A stretch of 37,257 nucleotides of DNA, taken from assembly GCA_035288045.1 (NCBI GenBank), contig DATEBA010000045.1:1-37257 (forward strand). Reading direction: 5' to 3'. The translations under genes and the position numbers were made by a program. How positions within the stretch are numbered: position 1 is the first letter of the stretch; each line of letters begins with the position of its first letter. The notes below the pieces were generated by a model, which worked only from the letters and a program-made list of their open reading frames with translations, had not been told where the DNA came from and did not search any database. The stretch is from DATEBA01 sp035288045 (GTDB taxonomy: Bacteria; Actinomycetota; UBA4738; HRBIN12). Positions 1-7,717 of the stretch are shown piece by piece.

Positions 1-257
1 TTCGGATCGGCCGCAAGCGGGCAGGACCCAGATCGCGTCCCCAGACATCTGAGGTAACAGGGGCACGCCGCGTGGACGTCCCCGGATCCCTGAACCGGGT
101 CTCCCTGCTCGGGTGGCGTTCGACGCTCACGGGTTCGAAGCGGGCACCATGCCCCTTCAGTCACTGACCCTCAGCCGCTCGACACCCGATCCGGGAGGCA
201 ATCTAGGGCAGGGCCGACCTTAGATGTCACTGGGGGGAGGTATGGTCGTCGCGGACC
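1..257. other. Left-edge stretch without a recognisable gene
   Basis: Short open frames run in from the left edge and stop early (for example TGA at 50-52 and TAA at 55-57 on the plus strand), so the 3' end of an upstream gene could lie here, but I recognise no protein. A weak stem (CCCGG/CCGGG with a 9 nt loop, about 91-109) is visible. A GGGGGAGG purine run at about 233-240 precedes the Crp/Fnr gene. I looked for a tRNA-Sec because selA and selB lie further on and did not find one. Confidence 0.4.
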
Positions 258-938
258 ATGGAAGAGGCGAGCATCCGGCGCCTCCCCCTCCATGCCGGCG
301 GCACCCTGGACACGGTGGACCTGGCGTCGCTCGAGCGCTCCCACTGGCGTGGGCGGCCGATAGTCCGCCAGGGGGAACCCTGCGGGCGGCTGTTCCTCAT
401 ACGTTCGGGCGTCGTTCGCGAGAGCTCCGTCTCGCCCAGCGGCAGGGAGGTCGTGCTCGGGCTCTGGGGTCCGGGCCAGGTCTTCGGTCGCCTGCCGCCG
501 CTCGTGACGCTCCCCTCGCCGACTTACGCTCGCGCACTGACGGAGTGTCGGGTGATCGGGCTCGGCCCACCCGAGCTCCGGACGCTGCTGACGGACCGGC
601 CTGCCTCCGCGGCCGCCTTGATGGCCGCGATCAGTGACCGGGCGCGCCGGCTGGCTGAGAACCTCGACAGGACGCTCGGCAAAGACGTCCCGGGCCGGGT
701 GCTCGATGCCCTCCGATCGCTCGCTCGCGATCACGGGCGGCCGTGCCCGGAGGGCGCCGTGATCGACCTCGCCCTCACCCAGGAGGACCTCGCCGGGATC
801 GTCGGGGCCTCACGCGAGGCTGTGAACCGCTCGGTAGCGTCGCTGATCGCCGGCCGGCGAGTGCGGATCGACCGGCGCCGCTACGTCGTTCTCGACCAGG
901 ATGGGACGTGGGAGGACCAATCGGACCAGGCCGGCTAG
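258..938 (+). CDS. Crp/Fnr-family transcriptional regulator
   Basis: A 226 aa cytoplasmic DNA-binding regulator. Residues about 30-115 form the cyclic-nucleotide-binding-like beta roll, followed by a long dimerisation helix (about 115-145) and a winged helix-turn-helix at about 173-212 containing LTQEDLAGIVGASREAVNR. In cAMP-binding members the phosphate cassette carries a FGE motif followed by Arg-Ser. Here the position reads VFGR (75-78) and the Arg-Ser pair is not evident, so cAMP binding is doubtful. There is no N-terminal cysteine cluster of the FNR type. The ATG at 258 lies 17 nt after a GGAGG and 11 nt after a TATGGT hexamer (241-246), so start and promoter are not settled. It converges on the metallo-hydrolase gene and shares its stop in a CTAG (935-938). 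Targets unknown. Confidence 0.85.
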   Translation: MEEASIRRLPLHAGGTLDTVDLASLERSHWRGRPIVRQGEPCGRLFLIRSGVVRESSVSPSGREVVLGLWGPGQVFGRLPPLVTLPSPTYARALTECRVIGLGPPELRTLLTDRPASAAALMAAISDRARRLAENLDRTLGKDVPGRVLDALRSLARDHGRPCPEGAVIDLALTQEDLAGIVGASREAVNRSVASLIAGRRVRIDRRRYVVLDQDGTWEDQSDQAG

Positions 939-1810
939 GACCCCTCGGGTTGCTCCTGGAGCACGGCAAGGCTGCAGCGGTCGCAGAGCGTCTGCTTGCC
1001 GCGAACCGGCCGGCCGCACCGTCGGCACGTCGTGGCTTCGGACCGGACGTAGGTCGCCTTCGTGCCGGTGCCGTTGTGGTCGGCCCGGCCCTCGGTCTCC
1101 AGCTTCAGCAGGTGCGCGAGCACCGACCGCGCCGCCAGCGGGCGGACCTCGGGCGGGTAGTCCGCGTATATCTCCGCCACGAGCGCATCGATCGTACGCG
1201 GGCCTTCCGAGAGCGCAGCGAGCACCTGCTCCTCGCGTTCGGCTCGGTGTCGGACGTACTCCTCGAGCTTGCCATTCGCGTCGAAAACGGTCGGCCCGTG
1301 TCCCGGGTAGATCGTCCGCGGCCGGAGTTCCCGCATCCGCTGGAGCGAACGAAGGTACGCGGCCAGGTCGCCCTCGGGTGGATCGATCACACTCGTCCCC
1401 CGCCCGAGTATCGCATCGCCCGTGAAGAGCGCGCCCTCAACGGCGAGGAAGATCACCACGTGGTCCGGACTGTGACCCGGCGCGTGGTGCGTCGTGACCG
1501 CGGTCCGCCCCGCCGATATCTCCTGTCCGTCGCGGACAACGTTCGCTCCGGCTGAGCGATGGAACGCGTAGATCGGCGCGCCCGTCGTCTCGGAAAGCCG
1601 CGGCGCCCCCTTCGCGTGGTCCTCGTGATCGTGTGTGACCACGATCGCTCCGACGCGGCCGGCGCTTCGCCGCACCTCCTCGATGTGCCCCATGTCGTCC
1701 GGACCGGGATCGATCACGATCGAGGGGTCTTCGCCGACCACCCACGTGTTCGTGCCCTCCAGCGTGTACACGCCGGGATTGGGCGCAAGCACGCGGAGGA
1801 TGCGGGTCAC
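935..1810 (-). CDS. Metallo-beta-lactamase-fold hydrolase with C-terminal winged helix and zinc ribbon (LACTB2-like)
   Basis: A 291 aa protein of the glyoxalase II/LACTB2-like branch of the metallo-beta-lactamase fold. The dinuclear zinc motif HDHEDH is at 60-65, with further ligands in HHAPGHSPDH (108-117), TGDAILG (130-136) and YPGHG (168-172). A winged-helix-like segment (about 195-255) follows, as in LACTB2. The C terminus carries a four-cysteine zinc ribbon (C262, C265, C276, C279). Human LACTB2 is an endoribonuclease, so nuclease activity is possible, but thioester hydrolysis cannot be excluded. The GTG start overlaps the NUDIX stop by 4 nt (GTGA), so the two genes are probably co-translated. 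The downstream end shares CTAG with the Crp/Fnr gene. Confidence 0.85.
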   Translation of the reverse strand: MTRILRVLAPNPGVYTLEGTNTWVVGEDPSIVIDPGPDDMGHIEEVRRSAGRVGAIVVTHDHEDHAKGAPRLSETTGAPIYAFHRSAGANVVRDGQEISAGRTAVTTHHAPGHSPDHVVIFLAVEGALFTGDAILGRGTSVIDPPEGDLAAYLRSLQRMRELRPRTIYPGHGPTVFDANGKLEEYVRHRAEREEQVLAALSEGPRTIDALVAEIYADYPPEVRPLAARSVLAHLLKLETEGRADHNGTGTKATYVRSEATTCRRCGRPVRGKQTLCDRCSLAVLQEQPEGS

Positions 1811-2457
1811 TCGTCGTCCTGATAGAAGGTCGATCGCGGCATCCGCTCCTCGTCCTCTTCCACGGGCTCCTCCTGCTGGATCCGCGTGGCGAGGACCCCG
1901 TCGACGCTCACGCACCGGGCGAGCGCCTCCATAATCTTCATGGTCGGCCAGTACAAGCGGCACCGTTGAGCCGCCCACTCCTCCATGAGCACGGCGGGCG
2001 ACGACCACCACGCGCGGGCCGTCTCGCCGCCGTCGGGACGCGGCTCGACGTCCTCCGGCGCTTCTAGTGCGAAGAAGCGTGCGTCGAACCGCACCGGAAC
2101 GTCCTCGGGCGCCACCCAGTGCGAGATCTGGCGGAGCTGCTCCACTCTGGGGGGTTCCGCATCGACCGATTCGAGCCCTCCTGCGAGGAGGCCGCCGGCC
2201 GTAAGCGCAAGCCCGGCCTCCTCCAGCAGCTCGCGGACCGCGCATGCCCGTGGAGCTTCTTCGGCTGTCCCGAACCAGCGCCTGGCGTGCTCGTGATCCT
2301 CGGGGTCCACCGCGCCCCCGGGGAACACCACGTATCCCGGGAGGAACCTGCTCGTGGGGCTCCGCTCGAGGACCAGCACCTCCACTCCCATCGCACCCTC
2401 CCGGGCCGCGATCACCGTGGCCGCTACCCGCGGCTCCTCCACTCCCACGGCGCGCAT
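1807..2457 (-). CDS. NUDIX hydrolase, NUDT19-like (extended Nudix box)
   Basis: A 216 aa NUDIX protein that should hydrolyse a nucleoside diphosphate linked to another moiety. The Nudix box is split: FPGGAVDPED begins at residue 45, and the helix RELLEEAGL is at 75-83, giving a longer insert than the usual seven residues. This arrangement resembles the NUDT19/RP2 group, in which mammalian NUDT19 is a CoA/acyl-CoA diphosphatase, so a CoA derivative is a plausible substrate by inference. The ATG at 2457 was chosen because homology begins just after it. The frame extends upstream, but that part overlaps the divergent methyltransferase gene. It is the first gene of a two-gene unit with the metallo-hydrolase. 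Confidence 0.85.
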   Translation of the reverse strand: MRAVGVEEPRVAATVIAAREGAMGVEVLVLERSPTSRFLPGYVVFPGGAVDPEDHEHARRWFGTAEEAPRACAVRELLEEAGLALTAGGLLAGGLESVDAEPPRVEQLRQISHWVAPEDVPVRFDARFFALEAPEDVEPRPDGGETARAWWSSPAVLMEEWAAQRCRLYWPTMKIMEALARCVSVDGVLATRIQQEEPVEEDEERMPRSTFYQDDE

Positions 2458-2481
2458 TCTCCCAGGGCGCGCGGCGTGCCG

Positions 2482-2487
2482 GATACT
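2482..2487 (+). promoter_or_regulatory. -10-like hexamer GATACT ahead of the methyltransferase gene
   Basis: GATACT lies exactly 7 nt before the GTG at 2495, so transcription would begin at or next to the start codon (leaderless). No Shine-Dalgarno sequence is visible. The same spacing recurs before other genes here. Confidence 0.4.
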
Positions 2488-2494
2488 GCGAGCG

Positions 2495-3556
2495 GTGAGT
2501 GCGGCAGACGAGATCCGGCGTGTCGTCGAGGACCACGGTCCGATCACGTTCGCGGAGTTCATGGAACTCGCCCTGTACGGGCCGGGCGGGTACTACGAGC
2601 TGCATCCCGTCGGCCCTCACGGAGACTTCGTGACGAGCCCTCACGTGCACCCAGTGTTCGCTCGGCTCCTCGCCCGCGCCGTACGAGAACTCTGGGCAGC
2701 GCTCGACCGCCCACAGCCGCTCACCATAGCGGAGGTCGGCGCGGGAGACGGAACCCTCGCGCGCGAGCTCGCGCGCGAGCTCGAAGGACTCCCGCTACGC
2801 TACACGGCGCTGGAGAGAAGCCCCGGCGCCCGGGCGGCGCTCGAAGAGGTCGACGACCTGGTCGTGTCCGAAGAGCTCCCGGCCGGCGCGCACGTCGTTC
2901 TCGCGAACGAGCTGCTCGACAACCTCCCGTTCAGGCTGTTCCGCAACGGCCACGAGGTGCGGATCGGGCTCGAGGGAGGCCGACTCACCGAGACGGAGGC
3001 GCCGATCGATCCTCCGCTACCGCGCGCACCGACGGATCGGACTGAGTACGCGTATCCAGAAGCCGCGATCGTGTTCCTCGAGCGGATCGCAGGCGCGATC
3101 CGACCCGGATACGCGCTGCTGATCGACTACGGGTTCGAGGGCAAGAGCGGCGAGGTCCACGGATACCGGGCCCACCGAGTCGTCGAGGACGTCCTCGGAG
3201 ATCCCGGCGGGACCGACGTCACAGCGGGCGTGGACTTCGCGTTCCTCGCGGCGATCGCCACCAACCTCGGCCTGGTTGCGCTGGGCACCGTGAGCCAGCG
3301 GGCCGCGCTGCTCTCGCTCGGCTTTGAGGGGTGGCTCGCGAAGGAGCTAGACCGCCAGCAGATCCTCCTCCACCAGGGCAAGGGACTGGAGGCGGTTCGC
3401 GCCTGGGGCGACCGCAGCCGCGCCACCCTGCTCGTCTATCCAGCCGCTCTCGGCCGCCTGCGCTGGTGGCTAATCGCCAGCCGGGGCCTTCGGCGCCCGG
3501 GTTGGTGGACCACCGCGATCGACCTCGAGCGCGGGATGCGACCACCGGCCGATTGA
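2495..3556 (+). CDS. SAM-dependent methyltransferase, MidA/NDUFAF7 family
   Basis: A 353 aa protein of the COG1565 family. The N-terminal signature GPGGYY...GDFVTSPHVHPVFARLLA (about 29-60) precedes the SAM-binding loop EVGAGDGTL (80-88). A NELLDNLP motif lies near 150, and a YALLIDYGF strand follows. Mitochondrial NDUFAF7 dimethylates an arginine of the complex I subunit NDUFS2, the counterpart of NuoD. A NuoD gene lies 1.5 kb away, with the arginine conserved (R75). The frame is open further upstream, but the GTG at 2495 fits both the family's start and the 7 nt leaderless spacing. It is transcribed away from the NUDIX unit across a 37 bp gap. Confidence 0.85.
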   Translation: MSAADEIRRVVEDHGPITFAEFMELALYGPGGYYELHPVGPHGDFVTSPHVHPVFARLLARAVRELWAALDRPQPLTIAEVGAGDGTLARELARELEGLPLRYTALERSPGARAALEEVDDLVVSEELPAGAHVVLANELLDNLPFRLFRNGHEVRIGLEGGRLTETEAPIDPPLPRAPTDRTEYAYPEAAIVFLERIAGAIRPGYALLIDYGFEGKSGEVHGYRAHRVVEDVLGDPGGTDVTAGVDFAFLAAIATNLGLVALGTVSQRAALLSLGFEGWLAKELDRQQILLHQGKGLEAVRAWGDRSRATLLVYPAALGRLRWWLIASRGLRRPGWWTTAIDLERGMRPPAD

Positions 3557-3582
3557 CCCATCGTTCAGGTCCGCACTAGGGT
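3553..3582 (+). promoter_or_regulatory. Promoter of the Asp-box protein gene
   Basis: TTGACC (3553-3558) and TAGGGT (3577-3582) are separated by 18 nt, matching a housekeeping sigma-70 promoter. The -35 overlaps the last codons of the methyltransferase gene. The predicted leader of roughly 30 nt contains GGGGAGG (3602-3608), 9 nt before the GTG start. Confidence 0.6.
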
Positions 3583-3617
3583 CCGGTGCGTACCAATGAT
3601 CGGGGAGGCGGATCAAG

Positions 3618-5066
3618 GTGCGGTCTCGAGGACGCGCGTTGCAGGCCGTAATCGGCCTCTCTTTGCTGCTAGCCGGCGGGGCGTCGCTCGGCGGGCCGTC
3701 GGGGCTAGTCGCCACGCGATCTCCGGCCCGCGGCGCTGCCGAGGAGCTCGAGGAGCAGCGGGAGACCACCGAGCAACGCCTGGAGGCGCTCGCCGCGGCC
3801 CGCGCGGCCGGCATCTTCGGCGCCCGCAGCCCGATCTCCCGCGAGCCCGCGCCCGGCTGGGTCGGCGAGCGCCTGTTCAACCCTAAGACCGACGACTGGG
3901 AGCCGGCCGTCGCCGCCGACCCCGAGAAGCCCTACGTCTACATCCTCGCCACACGATACGGGGAGGCCAAGCCCTGCCCCGGCAACTGTCCGACGCCCTA
4001 CATAGCCCTGGAGATCTCGAAGGACGGGGGCAGCACGTGGAGCGACGGCAAGCCGCTCTGTGCGTGCAAGGGCGAGGGCCAGTACGACCCGATCATCGAG
4101 GTCGTGGCCGACACCGGCGACGTCTACGCCCTCTACATGAACGGCTACAACGTCGTCTTCATGAAGTCCTCGGACCACGGGAAGGTCTGGAGCGACCCGG
4201 TTCCCACCTACGGGAAAGTGTCCTGGAACGACAAACCGGTGCTCGCCACGAGCGACGATGGCAGGCACGTCTACGTCTCCTGGAACGGCCCGCAGGGCGG
4301 CGACCCCTGGATCGCACAGTCCCACGACTACGGCGAGACCTGGACGCAGACGAAGGTCCTCGAGAGCAAGCGCTACTTCTTCGCGTACGACGCGCGGGTG
4401 CTGGAAGACGGCACGATCGTGTTCTCCGAGAGCAGCCTGTCCTACACGGGCCCCGGTGCCGCGGCCGAGGGACAGGTGTGGCACCACGCGTTCATCTCCC
4501 GGGACCGCGGCACCACCTGGGAGAACGTCGTGATCGACCGCGTGGAGCTAGGCGAGCCCTGCGTCGCGTACGGCTGCTACGCGGACTTCTACGCCGGCCA
4601 GACCTCGGTCGTTCAGGACGCCGACGGGGATCTGCTGTTCGCCTACGAGGGCGCGAGGGTCTACTACGGCAAGCAGCGTATCTACGTCCGGACGTCCACG
4701 GACTTGGGGCACACATGGGGTCCGCGCCTGGCGCTCTCGCCGGGGAACGAGATGGCCACGGGGCCAAGGCTGGACGCCTTCAAGGACGAGATCCGTGTCT
4801 GGTACATGCAGACGAGCGAGGGGAACCACAACCGCTGGAACGTCTGGTACCGCACCTCGGACGACGGCGGAGCGACGTGGGGTCCACCCGTCAAGATCTC
4901 CGACGCGACCTCCGGCGCTCGCTACAAGTTCGAGGACGGGTTCAAGGAGGTCTACGGCGACTACGGCGAGATCGACGTGACCAACACCGGCAAGACGATC
5001 GCGGTCTGGGGCGAGGGCTTCAGCTGGATCGGTCCCGGCGGAGCCTGGTTCAACCTCGAGCGCTGA
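3618..5066 (+). CDS. Secreted Asp-box (sialidase/BNR-repeat) beta-propeller protein
   Basis: A 482 aa protein with an N-terminal signal sequence (hydrophobic about 8-32) and a short charged helix (about 41-65), followed by a propeller domain. Six Asp boxes (S-x-D-x-G-x-T-W or close variants) are visible at about 134, 184, 235, 294, 360 and 413, which fits a six-bladed sialidase-like fold. Cysteine pairs (C120/C124, C148/C150, C315/C320) suggest disulphides and an extracytoplasmic location. The arginine triad of true exo-sialidases cannot be assigned with confidence, so glycosidase activity is uncertain and a non-catalytic propeller is possible. The GTG start at 3618 is backed by GGGGAGG at 3602-3608. 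It ends 10 bp from the convergent nuoD. Confidence 0.75.
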   Translation: MRSRGRALQAVIGLSLLLAGGASLGGPSGLVATRSPARGAAEELEEQRETTEQRLEALAAARAAGIFGARSPISREPAPGWVGERLFNPKTDDWEPAVAADPEKPYVYILATRYGEAKPCPGNCPTPYIALEISKDGGSTWSDGKPLCACKGEGQYDPIIEVVADTGDVYALYMNGYNVVFMKSSDHGKVWSDPVPTYGKVSWNDKPVLATSDDGRHVYVSWNGPQGGDPWIAQSHDYGETWTQTKVLESKRYFFAYDARVLEDGTIVFSESSLSYTGPGAAAEGQVWHHAFISRDRGTTWENVVIDRVELGEPCVAYGCYADFYAGQTSVVQDADGDLLFAYEGARVYYGKQRIYVRTSTDLGHTWGPRLALSPGNEMATGPRLDAFKDEIRVWYMQTSEGNHNRWNVWYRTSDDGGATWGPPVKISDATSGARYKFEDGFKEVYGDYGEIDVTNTGKTIAVWGEGFSWIGPGGAWFNLER

Positions 5067-5076
5067 GCCGCGGGTC

Positions 5077-6264
5077 TCAGCGGTCGACGTCGCCGACGAC
5101 GAAGAAGATCGAGCCCAGGATCGCGATCAGGTCCGGGACGAGGTTCCCCGGGAGCATCGCCGGCAGCACCGAGACGTTGGAGAACGACGGCGTGCGCATC
5201 TTCAGCCGGTAGGGCGTCTTCTTGCCGTCCCCCACGAGGTAGTAGCCCATCAGCCCGAGCGGGTTCTCGGTCCGGACGTAGATCTCACCCTCGAGCGACA
5301 GCTTCTTCGGAAGGCTGCCCGCGCGGAACTCACCGGCCGGGAGCTTCTCCATGCACTGCTCGATGATCTTGCAGGATTCGTGCATCCGCTGGACGAGAAC
5401 CCACAGCCGGTCGTAGCTGTCGCCGTTCATGCCGATCGGCACGTCGAACTCGACCTCCCCGTACTTCTCGTAGGGCGAGTCCTTGCGCGGGTCCATCGGC
5501 ATGCCGCTCGCGTGCAGCACCGGCCCGGAGCACCCGTACGAGATCGCGGTCGCACCCGGGAGTATGCCGACGTTCTTGGTCCTCGCGTGGATGATCTCGT
5601 TGCCCATCACGAGGTTGTCGAAGTCCTTCAGCTTCTTGCGCACCCACCTGAGGACCTCGCCCGAGTGCTTGAGGAAGCCTCGAGGGAGGTCGTCCTTCAA
5701 TCCGCCAACGCGAGCGTAGGAGTGGTGCATCCGCGCGCCCGTCGCGGACTCCACGAGGTCCTGGATCATCTCGCGCTCGCGGAAAGCGTAGAACATGGGG
5801 GTCATCGCACCGAGCTCGAGCGGGAACGAGCCGCAGAACATGAGGTGGTTCAGGATCCGGTTCCATTCGGCCATCATCGTGCGGATCCACTGCGCCCTGT
5901 CCGGCACCTCGATGCCGGAGAGGCGCTCGACGGCGATCACCCAGCCGAGCTCGTTGTTGAACGCCGACAGCCAGTCGTGTCGGTTCATGAGGACGAGTAC
6001 CTGGCGCGCGTCGCGGTGCTCGGCCAGCTTCTCGGCGGCGCGGTGCATGTAGCCGATCACCGGCTGCGCGCGGGTGATGACCTCGCCGTCGAGCTCGAGC
6101 ACGACCCGGAGCACGCCGTGCGTCGACGGATGCTGCGGGCCGATGTTGAGGATCATCTCCTCGGTCCGAAGTCCCCCCTCGGCGATCTCGATGTCGAGGC
6201 CGCCGCCGCGCACCATCGAGGCGACCTCGGCGCTACGCGTCGCGGGTCGGACCGGCGTCTCCAC
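5077..6264 (-). CDS. nuoD: NADH-quinone oxidoreductase subunit D (solitary, alternative type)
   Basis: A 395 aa NuoD-family protein, the 49-kDa-type subunit that helps form the quinone pocket of complex I. NIGPQHPSTHG (40-50) includes the quinone-site histidine (H49). GYMHRAAEKLAEHR (71-84) follows, and the family ending FFVVGDVDR is intact. The canonical R-(M/L)-D-Y motif, whose tyrosine contacts the quinone, reads NRHDW (94-98), so tyrosine is replaced by tryptophan. The NRHDWLSAFNNELG and TENPLG regions resemble, from memory, the NuoD of the second NuoEFG-less nuo set of Streptomyces. No other nuo gene is in the window; normally nuoD sits inside nuoA-N. The GTG start has GGGGGAG 11 nt upstream. 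An internal start near M17 is possible. Confidence 0.85.
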   Translation of the reverse strand: METPVRPATRSAEVASMVRGGGLDIEIAEGGLRTEEMILNIGPQHPSTHGVLRVVLELDGEVITRAQPVIGYMHRAAEKLAEHRDARQVLVLMNRHDWLSAFNNELGWVIAVERLSGIEVPDRAQWIRTMMAEWNRILNHLMFCGSFPLELGAMTPMFYAFREREMIQDLVESATGARMHHSYARVGGLKDDLPRGFLKHSGEVLRWVRKKLKDFDNLVMGNEIIHARTKNVGILPGATAISYGCSGPVLHASGMPMDPRKDSPYEKYGEVEFDVPIGMNGDSYDRLWVLVQRMHESCKIIEQCMEKLPAGEFRAGSLPKKLSLEGEIYVRTENPLGLMGYYLVGDGKKTPYRLKMRTPSFSNVSVLPAMLPGNLVPDLIAILGSIFFVVGDVDR

Positions 6265-6315
6265 GGTCGCCTATTCTCCCCCAAACGCGGCCGGCTGCCC
6301 ACGCCGGCGAGCGGG

Positions 6316-6321
6316 TACGCT
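6316..6321 (+). promoter_or_regulatory. -10-like hexamer TACGCT ahead of selA
   Basis: TACGCT is followed by 7 nt and then the ATG of selA, with no Shine-Dalgarno sequence, consistent with a leaderless transcript. No good -35 is visible (CTGCCC at 6295-6300 is weak). Confidence 0.45.
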
Positions 6322-6328
6322 TCCGGCG

Positions 6329-7717
6329 ATGGGGGCCTCCGCCGGACTCCGCAGGAAGATCCCCTCGGTCGACGCGCTCCTGCGCTCGGACCCGGGGCGC
6401 CGGGCGTCGGCAACCCTCGGACGCCCGTTGCTCAAGCGCTGCATACAGCAGGTGCTGGACGAGACGAGAGCCGCGACCGATCGCGGCGCCGAGCCACCCC
6501 CCGACGACGTCCTGCTCGCCCGCGCGTTGGCGATCGCGTCGCGGACGGCCACGGGCCTCACGCCCGTGATCAACGCGACCGGCGTGGTGCTTCACACGAA
6601 CCTCGGGCGAGCGCCTCTCCCCGAGGAGGCCGTGAAGGCGGCGGCCCGCGCGGCTCGCTCCTACACGGATCTCGAGATCGATCGTGAGACGGGAAAGCGG
6701 GGGAAGCGCTCAACCCGAGCCGAGCTCCTGCTCACCTCCCTGACGGGCGCCGAGGCAGCGCTCGTCGTGAACAACAACGCCGCTGCAGTGCTGCTGGCCC
6801 TGGCCGCGCTCGCCAAGCGCAAGGATGTGCTCGTCTCGCGCGGCGAGCTAATCGAGATCGGCGGGGAGTTCCGGATCCCCGACATAATGGCGGCGTCCGG
6901 GGCCTCGCTCGTCGAGGTCGGGACGACGAACCGGACGCGGCTACAGGACTACCGGTCGGCACTCACCGAGAAGACCGGTCTCATCCTGAAGGTACATCCG
7001 AGCAACTACCGGGTCGTTGGATTCACCGCCGCCCCCTCGGCCGCAGACCTCGTGCAGCTCGCGAGGAAGAGCGGCGTTCCGTTCCTCTACGACCTCGGGT
7101 CGGGGCTCCTGGACCGCTGGAACGGTGTCCCGCCGGACGAGCCCGCCGCGACCGAGGCGCTCGAGGACGGGGCTGACCTGGTCTGCTTCTCGGGCGACAA
7201 GCTGCTCGGCGGCCCTCAGGCGGGCATCGTCGTGGGGCGAGCCGACCTCGTCGGGCGACTACGACAGCACCCTATCGCTCGAGCGGTCCGCGTTGACAAG
7301 ATGCAGGTCGCCGCGCTCGAGTCCGTGCTCGCCGCGTACGCCGCGGGGCACCACGATGACCTGCCCGTCCGGCGGATGCTCCGCGAGCCGGCGGACCGCG
7401 TGAGACAGCGCGCCCAACAGCTCGCCGGTGCTCTCGACGGCGACCTCGAGGGCGCACACGTGCGCCCGGTCGAGTCGGCTGTGGGTGGCGGCTCGATGCC
7501 TGGACACGCGATCCCTTCGTGGGGGGTCGAGCTCAAGACCCGGGGGGCGGATGTCCTCGCCGCGCGTCTGCGCACCGGCAGCCCGGCCGTGTTCTGTCGC
7601 GTCGACCGCGACCGCGCGATCTTCGACGTGAGAACAGTTGCACCGGAGCAGATCCCCCACCTCGCCCGCGCGATCCTCTACGCGCTCGAAGGCGATGACC
7701 TCGACGACGAGGGGTGA
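6329..7717 (+). CDS. selA: L-seryl-tRNA(Sec) selenium transferase
   Basis: A 462 aa PLP enzyme, close to the usual SelA length. It converts seryl-tRNA(Sec) to selenocysteinyl-tRNA(Sec) using selenophosphate. INATGVVLHTNLGRAPL (81-97) and the PLP-lysine motif FSGDKLLGGPQAG (K291) are characteristic. RGELIEIGGEFRIPDIM (171-187) and EVGTTNRTR are also intact. The frame is open much further upstream, but the ATG at 6329 matches the family start and lies 7 nt after TACGCT. It overlaps selB by 23 nt, implying translational coupling. The partners selC (tRNA-Sec) and selD are not in the window. Confidence 0.95.
   Translation: MGASAGLRRKIPSVDALLRSDPGRRASATLGRPLLKRCIQQVLDETRAATDRGAEPPPDDVLLARALAIASRTATGLTPVINATGVVLHTNLGRAPLPEEAVKAAARAARSYTDLEIDRETGKRGKRSTRAELLLTSLTGAEAALVVNNNAAAVLLALAALAKRKDVLVSRGELIEIGGEFRIPDIMAASGASLVEVGTTNRTRLQDYRSALTEKTGLILKVHPSNYRVVGFTAAPSAADLVQLARKSGVPFLYDLGSGLLDRWNGVPPDEPAATEALEDGADLVCFSGDKLLGGPQAGIVVGRADLVGRLRQHPIARAVRVDKMQVAALESVLAAYAAGHHDDLPVRRMLREPADRVRQRAQQLAGALDGDLEGAHVRPVESAVGGGSMPGHAIPSWGVELKTRGADVLAARLRTGSPAVFCRVDRDRAIFDVRTVAPEQIPHLARAILYALEGDDLDDEG

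Noticed and set aside
100..160. Possible T arm of a tRNA-Sec (GGGTTCGAA) near the left edge
   Set aside because: No matching acceptor or anticodon stem and no TCA anticodon loop around it.
1811..2650. Long minus-strand frame that would make the metallo-hydrolase 571 aa
   Set aside because: The extra part is Arg/Gly-rich shadow coding antisense or out of frame to the NUDIX gene; the GTG at 1810 gives a normal protein.
2761..2785. Repeated GCGCGAGCTC palindromic units
   Set aside because: They encode two ARELARE-like helix turns of the methyltransferase; a codon-level repeat in coding DNA, not a regulatory site.
6074..6328. 85-codon N-terminal extension of SelA
   Set aside because: It overlaps the divergent nuoD gene, has no homology, and the ATG at 6329 fits the family length and the 7 nt promoter spacing.
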